DNA from: an uncultured Flavobacterium sp.
Lineage (GTDB): Bacteria > Bacteroidota > Bacteroidia > Flavobacteriales > Flavobacteriaceae
Direction of reading: 5' to 3'
Assembly (NCBI GenBank): GCA_934636265.1
Contig: CAKUAD010000005.1
Coordinates: 1-64,000 of the forward strand
DNA: 64,000 nucleotides
The position numbers and the translations under genes were made by a program. This document shows, in pieces, positions 7,638-13,916 of the stretch. The notes under the pieces were generated by a model that did no database searches, was not told the origin of the DNA, and saw only the letters and a program-made list of their open reading frames with translations. Each line of letters opens with the position of its first letter. Positions within the stretch are counted from its first letter, which is position 1.

Positions 7638-9758
7638 ATGGAAAAGTACGTCATCAAACGAAACGGCAGTTACAAACCCTTTGAGAGCTACAAGATTGAG
7701 GAGGCCATCAACAAGGCGTTTCACAGTGTAAGCAAAGCTCCAGACAGAAAGGTCTATCGCATTGTCATGATGGAACTTGACGAAAATGAAACGTGGGCCG
7801 TCGAGGACATTCAGGACCTGATTGAAAAGACACTTTTTGCCTTGGGCGAATTTGACGTTATGCGATCGTTTATGCTTTATCGGCATACCCGAAAGCTGCA
7901 GCGCGAACACGTAAACGGACTAAACGACGACACCACATACGTTGACAGTGCACAGACTATCGAGGAGTACATCAACCAAACTGATTGGCGGATCAACGCC
8001 AACGCCAACACCTCGTATTCCAATGCCGGATTGGTCAATAACACAGCCGGGAAAATCATTGCCAATTACTGGCTCGACAGGATTTACTCGCGCGAGGAAG
8101 GCTACAAACACCGCAATGGCGACCTCCACATCCACGATCTGGATTGCCTTACGGGCTACTGTGCCGGCTGGAGTTTGCGCGTACTTTTAAATGAAGGTTT
8201 CAATGGTGTAAGGGGCAGGGTTGAAAGCAGGCCGCCGTCGCATTTTAGGGAAGCTCTGGGGCAAATGGCTAATTTTCTCGGTATTCTCCAGAGTGAATGG
8301 GCCGGTGCGCAGGCATTCAGTTCATTTGACACCTACCTTGCCCCTTATGTTTTTAAGGATGGTTTGGCTTACGCCGATATTGAAAAAGCCATCCGCAGCT
8401 TTGTCTACAACCTAAACGTACCGGCGCGTTGGGGACAGTCGCCGTTTACCAACATCACGTTGGATTGGGTTGCGCCCGCCGATTTGAAAGATCAGATCCC
8501 GACGCGGAACGACCACCACCTTTTTGCGGGAATTACAAGCGGTGAATTGCTGGAAAAGGCCCGGGAGCGCGGGACGCAAAGCCTGGAAGATATGCGCTAC
8601 GGACATTTTCAGCCGGAAATGGACCTCATCAACAAGGCGTACTACACGGTGATGACCCAGGGCGATGCCGGCGGACAGCCATTTACCTTCCCGATCCCGA
8701 CGGTCAACATCACCGAGGATTTTGACTGGGACGGCAAAAACGTCGATCTTTTGTTTGAAAATACGGCGCGGATAGGATCGTCGTACTTTCAGAATTTTAT
8801 CGGCAGCCAGTATACGCTGGACGAAAACGGCAACAAAATCGAGAACCCCGAAGCATACAAACCCAATGCGGTTCGCAGCATGTGTTGCCGGCTCCAGCTG
8901 GACCTGAGGGAATTGCTCAAACGCGGAAACGGACTCTTTGGAAGCGCCGAGATGACAGGAAGTATCGGCGTGGTTACGATCAACATGGCGCGGCTTGGCT
9001 ATCGGTTTAAAGGCGACAAGACCGGGCTTTACCGCGAACTCGATCATTTGATGGAAGTAGCACGGTCGACTCTCGAAAAGAAACGCGCGTTCATCCAGGA
9101 AATGTATGACCGCGGACTCTTCCCGTACACCAGGCGCTATCTGCCGCACTTTAAAAATCACTTTTCCACCATAGGCGTCAACGGGATGAACGAGATGATC
9201 CTTAACTTTACCCAGGGAGCCGATAACCTGACCACGCGCTCGGGGATAGCTTTTGCATCAGATGTGCTGGAACACATCCGCAATCGCATGAAAGAATTCC
9301 AGGAAGCCACCGGGAACCTTTACAACCTGGAAGCAACACCTGCTGAAGGTACCACCTATCGGTTTGCCAAAGAAGACCTCAAGCGCTTTCCCGACATCAT
9401 ACAGGCCGGCATGGAGGAAAACATCTATTATACCAACAGCTCCCAGATTCCGGTTGACTACACCGACGATCCCTTTGAAGCGCTCATGCTTCAGGACGAG
9501 CTGCAGTGCAAATACACCGGCGGAACGGTGCTGCACCTGTACATGCGCGAGAAAATCAGTTCGCCCGCGGCATGTAAATCCTTTGTGCGCAAAGTACTCA
9601 CCAATTTCAAGTTGCCATACATCACGGTGACGCCTGTTTTTAGCGTGTGTCCGGTTCACGGCTACCTGAACGGCGAACATGAATATTGTCCAAAATGTGA
9701 CGAGAACATTATCCAAAACCTTAAATCCAATCCTCATGAACACACAACAACGCAATGA
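7638..9758 (+). CDS. nrdD: Anaerobic (class III) ribonucleoside-triphosphate reductase, main part without glycyl-radical tail
   Basis: NrdD makes deoxynucleotides anaerobically with a glycyl radical. This 706-residue protein has an N-terminal ATP cone (about 3-95, starting YVIKRNGSYKPF), the ten-stranded barrel with SMCCRLQLD (Cys416-Cys417), and a C-terminal zinc site built from Cys671, His674, Cys684 and Cys687 (CPVH and CPKC). The frame then ends at TGA 9756-9758 with no RVxGY glycyl-radical motif. That motif is found in the +1 frame directly downstream, in a separate frame starting at ATG 9736. The gene is therefore either truly split, frameshifted by mutation or sequence error, or read through by +1 frameshifting. 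Everything N-terminal of the tail looks intact. Confidence 0.9.
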   Translation: MEKYVIKRNGSYKPFESYKIEEAINKAFHSVSKAPDRKVYRIVMMELDENETWAVEDIQDLIEKTLFALGEFDVMRSFMLYRHTRKLQREHVNGLNDDTTYVDSAQTIEEYINQTDWRINANANTSYSNAGLVNNTAGKIIANYWLDRIYSREEGYKHRNGDLHIHDLDCLTGYCAGWSLRVLLNEGFNGVRGRVESRPPSHFREALGQMANFLGILQSEWAGAQAFSSFDTYLAPYVFKDGLAYADIEKAIRSFVYNLNVPARWGQSPFTNITLDWVAPADLKDQIPTRNDHHLFAGITSGELLEKARERGTQSLEDMRYGHFQPEMDLINKAYYTVMTQGDAGGQPFTFPIPTVNITEDFDWDGKNVDLLFENTARIGSSYFQNFIGSQYTLDENGNKIENPEAYKPNAVRSMCCRLQLDLRELLKRGNGLFGSAEMTGSIGVVTINMARLGYRFKGDKTGLYRELDHLMEVARSTLEKKRAFIQEMYDRGLFPYTRRYLPHFKNHFSTIGVNGMNEMILNFTQGADNLTTRSGIAFASDVLEHIRNRMKEFQEATGNLYNLEATPAEGTTYRFAKEDLKRFPDIIQAGMEENIYYTNSSQIPVDYTDDPFEALMLQDELQCKYTGGTVLHLYMREKISSPAACKSFVRKVLTNFKLPYITVTPVFSVCPVHGYLNGEHEYCPKCDENIIQNLKSNPHEHTTTQ

Positions 9759-9897
9759 ACTGCTGGCCGGGCAAACACAAAATCGCAGCAAATGCCTGGT
9801 GTACACGCGCGTAATGGGTTATCACCGCCCGGTAGAAAGTTTCAACATCGGGAAAAAAGGCGAACACCGCCAACGCAGACATTTTACTGAAAAGTAG
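9736..9897 (+). CDS. Small protein carrying the NrdD glycyl-radical tail
   Basis: A 53-residue frame starts at ATG 9736, overlaps the end of nrdD by 23 nt in the +1 frame, and ends at TAG 9895-9897, which overlaps the GTG start of nrdG by one base. It contains KCLVYTRVMGYHRPVESFN, the glycyl-radical signature of NrdD, with Gly28 as the radical site, followed by NIGKKGEHRQRRHF as in ordinary NrdD C-termini. It could be a stand-alone radical subunit that docks into the NrdD barrel, in the way YfiD replaces a damaged pyruvate formate-lyase tail. The alternative is that it is the tail of a single protein interrupted by a frameshift. The conserved sequence argues that it is functional in some form. 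Confidence 0.75.
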   Translation: MNTQQRNELLAGQTQNRSKCLVYTRVMGYHRPVESFNIGKKGEHRQRRHFTEK

Positions 9898-10568
9898 TGT
9901 CGCCGCTATATAACATCACGCCGTTCACGCTGCTCGACTTCCCGGACTGCACCGCCTGTATATTGTGGTTTGCAGGCTGCAACATGCGATGCCAGTACTG
10001 TTACAACCCTGAGATTGTACTTGGCAAGGGAAATTTTGGGTATGACCGCGCGCTTAACTTTTTGAAAAAGCGGCGAGGCTTGTTGGACGGCGTGGTTTTA
10101 AGCGGTGGCGAATGTACGCTTCACAAAGGTCTGGAAGATTTTGCAGCAGATGTAAAACTCATGGGTTATCGGCTTAAAATCGATACCAACGGAAGTCGGC
10201 CCAAAGTCCTGAAACGGCTGGTCGACCAAAGCCTTGTCGATTACGTAGCGCTGGATTTTAAAGCAATGCCGAAACACTTTAAAACCATAACCAACAGCAA
10301 CTTATTCAAGGAATTTGAACAATCACTTGAATTGCTCTTACACGCCGGAATCGGGTTTGAAGTACGTACCACGGTACACTCATCTCTCATCGACCGGGAA
10401 CATTTGGAGCAGATGGGCCAATACCTGCAGGACGCCGGTTACCGCGGAAATTTCTACGTTCAGCATTTTGTAAACGGATCGCAAACGCTACGGCCTCTTC
10501 CCTATTCCGGCAAAATTGACATTACCCGCTTGAATCTACCCGGGGTAAATCTTATCTTTAGAGGATAA
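9897..10568 (+). CDS. nrdG: Anaerobic ribonucleoside-triphosphate reductase activating protein (radical SAM)
   Basis: NrdG generates the glycyl radical on NrdD using S-adenosylmethionine and a [4Fe-4S] cluster. The cluster motif CNMRCQYC (Cys28, Cys32, Cys35) sits in the FAGCNMRCQYCYNPE context, and VVLSGGE is the usual SAM-contact strand. At 223 residues it belongs to the longer NrdG2-type form. The GTG start overlaps the stop of the glycyl-radical frame by one base (TAGTG), which favours coupled translation of the activase with its target. Confidence 0.92.
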   Translation: MSPLYNITPFTLLDFPDCTACILWFAGCNMRCQYCYNPEIVLGKGNFGYDRALNFLKKRRGLLDGVVLSGGECTLHKGLEDFAADVKLMGYRLKIDTNGSRPKVLKRLVDQSLVDYVALDFKAMPKHFKTITNSNLFKEFEQSLELLLHAGIGFEVRTTVHSSLIDREHLEQMGQYLQDAGYRGNFYVQHFVNGSQTLRPLPYSGKIDITRLNLPGVNLIFRG

Positions 10569-10576
10569 TCCTGCGC

Positions 10577-11737
10577 ATGAAAAAAAGCTGGCTGCTGGTT
10601 TGTCTGGTCAATTTCCTTATCGCATCCCTAATGGGGGTAACGCTCAGGGCGGCGCAGGTTTTTCCGCTGGGCTTTGATTATCAGTTCCTGCTTCACGGGC
10701 ATTCGCACACGGCTATGTTGGGATGGGCTTATCTGGCGCTTTTTGGGTTGATTGTCGCCAGGTTCTTTCCAGCCGCGGCCGGGCGCTACCAAATGTTGTT
10801 TGCCCTTACGCAACTAACCGTTGTCGGGATGATGATCAGCTTTCCTGCAAAGGGTTATTTTTCCGTTTCCATTACATTTTCAACCCTGCAAATTGTCTGC
10901 AGCTATGTTTTTGCGTGGCGGGCTTGGCGCGATTTGCCGCAGGACAGGATGGGATTTTTAAAGACCGCGCTGGCGTTTATGGTGATTTCAACCTGGGGCG
11001 CCTGGATGCTCGGGCTTTTGGGGGCCACCGGACACAAAGGAACGCCGTTATATTATGCGTCCCTTCAGTTCTTTTTGCATTTTCAGTTTAACGGATGGAT
11101 GATTTTTGCCGTCCTGGCGTTACTGGCCAGACACCTCCAAACTTCGGGAGCAGCACTGGACCTGCAAAGAATCAAACAGGTTAAATTCTGGCTTATCGCC
11201 GCAACCCTCTTGACTTTTGGCCTGCCGCTCAGTTGGTATTTCACCCATTGGTCATGGGTTGTCCTTAATGGTGCGGGTGTGGCGGTTCAGGCGTATGCTT
11301 TTATTTTGCTGGCACAGGTTAAAATTGACCGCAAAATTCTGCCGCCATCAGGCAAACGATGGCTGATTTACCTGGCGCTGGGCTCACTGGCCGTGAAAGG
11401 CTTGCTCCAGCTCACCACGCTCTATCCCGGAATGCTGGCTGCCTCGCACGCGGTGCGGCAATTCACCATCGGATTCATCCATCTTTGCATGTTGGGCGTG
11501 GTCACGGGAATGATTTTGTTTTTTTTGGATGGCTTTAGACGTTTGGGTTGGATGGGTATCGCGGTCTTGTGCGCTGGTTTCCTCACTACCGAGTTGCTGC
11601 TCTTTGTACAGGGCGCCTCGGCTTGGTTTGGCGTAGGGGGCGTTGCGTACTATCCGCAGTTGATACTGATCGCTTCACTGGCGTTCCCGGCTGGACTAGT
11701 CCTTATGCTGATTGATGCAACACGCGTTAAATCTTAA
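10577..11737 (+). CDS. Heme-copper-oxidase/NnrS-like 12-helix membrane protein
   Basis: A 386-residue polytopic protein with about 12 hydrophobic helices. Conserved-looking histidines lie inside helices: HGHSH (His40, His42, His44), His168 in FFLHFQFNGW and His302 in FIHLCMLG. The LLHGHSHTAMLGW segment resembles both the AHGHxAFYG heme helix of NorB and the WHAHEMLFGF helix of NnrS, a heme- and copper-containing protein tied to NO tolerance. There is no partner cytochrome directly beside it. It follows nrdG by 8 nt, so it probably belongs to the same low-O2/NO transcript. I cannot assign a reaction; NO relief or sensing is the leading guess, and the NnrS link is at superfamily level only. Confidence 0.6.
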   Translation: MKKSWLLVCLVNFLIASLMGVTLRAAQVFPLGFDYQFLLHGHSHTAMLGWAYLALFGLIVARFFPAAAGRYQMLFALTQLTVVGMMISFPAKGYFSVSITFSTLQIVCSYVFAWRAWRDLPQDRMGFLKTALAFMVISTWGAWMLGLLGATGHKGTPLYYASLQFFLHFQFNGWMIFAVLALLARHLQTSGAALDLQRIKQVKFWLIAATLLTFGLPLSWYFTHWSWVVLNGAGVAVQAYAFILLAQVKIDRKILPPSGKRWLIYLALGSLAVKGLLQLTTLYPGMLAASHAVRQFTIGFIHLCMLGVVTGMILFFLDGFRRLGWMGIAVLCAGFLTTELLLFVQGASAWFGVGGVAYYPQLILIASLAFPAGLVLMLIDATRVKS

Positions 11738-11751
11738 TTAAAATACCCCTC

Positions 11752-11797
11752 TATGACTTAAGTCATAAAAGGAACCCGGATGGAATGCGTAACTTTG
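11752..11797 (+). promoter_or_regulatory. Azurin promoter with CRP/FNR-type operator
   Basis: A perfect 16-bp palindrome TATGACTTAAGTCATA (11752-11767, centre 11759.5) precedes TAACTTTG (11790-11797), an exact TAnnTTTG box. Inferred +1 near 11802 puts the operator at about -42.5. As at nadA there is no TTG at the usual -33 spacing. It shares half-sites and geometry with the norC and nadA promoters. Confidence 0.73.
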
Positions 11798-11822
11798 TCT
11801 CAATTAAAAATCTACATAAAAA

Positions 11823-12335
11823 ATGAAAAAGTTTAAAATTACAGCCTTGTCTGCCCTTGCGGCATTTGCCGTGTTTTCCTGCGGCGATAAAAAACAAGCC
11901 GAACCGGCCGAAGAGCCCATCGTATATGAAGAAAGCGCCGACGTTGCGCCCGGAGCCGAAGTTGCCAGTGCCGCGCTGACCATCGAGAGCAATGACCAGA
12001 TGCAGTTTAATAAAAACGAACTCAAGGCGCTGGCGGGAACCGTCACCCTGACTTTGAAGCACGTGGGCAAAATGGAAAAAGCGGTTATGGGTCACAACCT
12101 TGTAATTCTTAAACCCGGAACCGACCTGGCCGATTTTTCACTCAAAGCCGTTGACGCCAAGGATTCAGAGTACATCCCATCGTCTGAAAAAGACAAAGTG
12201 ATTGCCCACACCAAGCTAATCGGAGGAGGTGAAAGCGACACCATCGAGTTTACCATCGAGAAAGGAACTTATGATTTTATCTGTTCATTTCCCGGTCACT
12301 CGTCGATCATGAAAGGTAAATTGATTGTGGAATAA
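11823..12335 (+). CDS. Azurin (type 1 copper protein), lipoprotein-anchored
   Basis: Azurins shuttle single electrons in the periplasm, for example to nitrite reductase, NO reductase or cytochrome oxidase. The 170-residue precursor has a lipoprotein signal with lipobox AVFSC (Cys20), an acidic linker to about residue 50, then a cupredoxin domain. Type 1 copper ligands are all present: His91 (GHNLVI, preceded by the carbonyl Gly90), Cys154 and His159 in CSFPGHSSIMKG, and axial Met163. It has its own promoter with the shared operator and its own terminator. Co-regulation with NorC suggests it delivers electrons to that complex or a copper nitrite reductase elsewhere; this is inference. Confidence 0.92.
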   Translation: MKKFKITALSALAAFAVFSCGDKKQAEPAEEPIVYEESADVAPGAEVASAALTIESNDQMQFNKNELKALAGTVTLTLKHVGKMEKAVMGHNLVILKPGTDLADFSLKAVDAKDSEYIPSSEKDKVIAHTKLIGGGESDTIEFTIEKGTYDFICSFPGHSSIMKGKLIVE

Positions 12336-12356
12336 TCCACCAAAACAAAGAGAAGG

Positions 12357-12380
12357 GCGGTCAATTGGCCGCTTTTTTTT
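12357..12380 (+). terminator. Rho-independent terminator after azurin
   Basis: GCGG (12357-12360) pairs with CCGC (12369-12372), with partial extension into the loop through CAATTG, followed by eight T residues (12373-12380). It lies just before the start of the decarboxylase gene. Confidence 0.65.
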
Positions 12381-12394
12381 ATAAAATCAAACCC

Positions 12395-13663
12395 ATGCCC
12401 GATACGATCAAATACTGGAAAAAACTCACACGGCCGGAAATGGTTTCGCGGATTCAGTCCGCATTAGACCAAAACATCGATTTTGCAAACGACGTCTCCC
12501 TTGGTTATCCGGCGTCGCAACTTGATACGCGGGTTTTTGCCGGTGACGCACCGTTTTTAAAGGATGCGCCCAGTCTTCAGGCCTTTGTCAGGAATCCCAA
12601 CAACATCGGATGCCATACTATTGGAACCTCGGAAAAAGCCTTTGGCGGAACCCAGCAAATGGAGCGCGAAGTCCTTGACGTGGTAGCCGTAGACCTGTTC
12701 AAAGCCCGGCCTGATGCTTTTGACGGCTATATCGCACCCGGCGGGACCGAGGCCAACCTCCAGGCGATCTGGATTTTCCGCAATTACTTTATGAAGCATC
12801 ACAATGCCAGGCCCGAGGAGATTGCGATTCTGGCATCGGAGGATACGCATTACTCCATTCCAAAGGCCTCCAACTTGCTGATGGTGGATTGGTGTTGCAT
12901 TCCTGTTGACGCCGATTCACGCGCACTGATTCCCACTGTGGTGGATGACGCGGTGAGGCGGGCGATAGCCGACGGCAAACAATACTTTATTGCCGTGGCC
13001 AACATGGGGACCACTATGTTCGGGAGCGTCGATGAGAGCCACGTCTATCCCGATATCTTGCGCAAATTTGGCGTTGAATTTAAATTGCATGTGGATGGCG
13101 CCTATGGCGGATTTGTCTATCCGGTGAGCCATCCGCAAAACCAGTTGAATTTTGCCAATCCCGATGTCAGTTCGGTCACGGTTGACGCCCACAAAATGCT
13201 TCAGGCTCCCTACGGAACCGGAATTTTTATCTGCCGAAAAGGCCTGATTGAAAATGTCCTGACCAAGCAGGCGCAATACGTCGAGGGAATGGACCTCACG
13301 TTGTGCGGAAGCCGTTCGGGCGCTAATGCGGTGGCGGTCTGGATGATTCTGTTTACTTATGGCGCCCACGGTTGGTTTGAAAAGATAAACGTCCTGCAGA
13401 TGCGCACCGACTGGCTTTGCAGCGAACTCGACACTCTGGGGGTGCGATACTTTAGAAATCCTAACATGAACATCGTAACCATCCGCCGGGAATTTGTGCC
13501 TGTTGCTTTGGCTAAAAAATTCCATTTGGTTCCGCAGTCACATGAGGGCGAAAACCATTGGTACAAGATTGTGGTGATGGATCACGTCGAAATTGAAGAT
13601 CTTGCAAAATTCATCGCAGAACTCAGGACTTCGCTTCCAGTTCCTGAAATTGTAAAGACTTGA
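12395..13663 (+). CDS. PLP-dependent group II decarboxylase family protein
   Basis: A 422-residue fold-type I PLP enzyme of the group II amino acid decarboxylase family (histidine, aromatic or glutamate/aspartate decarboxylase relatives). Visible residues: GGTEANLQA (117-125) for phosphate binding, His152 in EDTHYS that stacks on PLP, Asp234 in HVDGAYGG, and Lys267 in VDAHKMLQAPYGTG for the Schiff base. I chose ATG 12395 because the upstream extension (TTG 12365) runs through the azurin terminator. Substrate cannot be named; the length and HKM context are closest to the histidine decarboxylase-like branch. It stands alone between a terminator and a long leader for the next gene. Confidence 0.8.
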   Translation: MPDTIKYWKKLTRPEMVSRIQSALDQNIDFANDVSLGYPASQLDTRVFAGDAPFLKDAPSLQAFVRNPNNIGCHTIGTSEKAFGGTQQMEREVLDVVAVDLFKARPDAFDGYIAPGGTEANLQAIWIFRNYFMKHHNARPEEIAILASEDTHYSIPKASNLLMVDWCCIPVDADSRALIPTVVDDAVRRAIADGKQYFIAVANMGTTMFGSVDESHVYPDILRKFGVEFKLHVDGAYGGFVYPVSHPQNQLNFANPDVSSVTVDAHKMLQAPYGTGIFICRKGLIENVLTKQAQYVEGMDLTLCGSRSGANAVAVWMILFTYGAHGWFEKINVLQMRTDWLCSELDTLGVRYFRNPNMNIVTIRREFVPVALAKKFHLVPQSHEGENHWYKIVVMDHVEIEDLAKFIAELRTSLPVPEIVKT

Positions 13664-13854
13664 CCGATCCCGACGGTTTTAAAAGATTGATTTTAGGATA
13701 TTTGACATCTAAGACTGGTTTTTCGCGTTAACAAATTATCACCCAAGCACGGTAAAACGTTAAAAACCGTTGCGGGTATTTCCTTAGCTTAGTGTCAATT
13801 AAGCATAAAATTAGTATTTAAAGAAATTATTCGTTAAAAATGTAGGACATTATC

Positions 13855-13883
13855 TTGCACAGTGTGAATAGTTTGTACTTTAG
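13855..13883 (+). promoter_or_regulatory. Promoter of the histidine kinase gene
   Basis: TTG (13855-13857), 18 nt, then TACTTTAG (13876-13883), a 7-of-8 match to TAnnTTTG. It lies 33 nt before the start codon, in an AT-rich 253-bp gap (13664-13916) in which I see no other gene and no TATGA-N6-TCATA operator. Confidence 0.6.
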
Positions 13884-13916
13884 CCAAGCTACTCAATTAA
13901 CCAAATTATCGCCCAG

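Noticed and set aside
9679..9735. Upstream extension of the glycyl-radical frame from an earlier ATG at 9679
   Set aside because: Residues before 9736 read as noise and fall on the zinc-site coding part of nrdD in another frame. The conserved tail follows the ATG at 9736.
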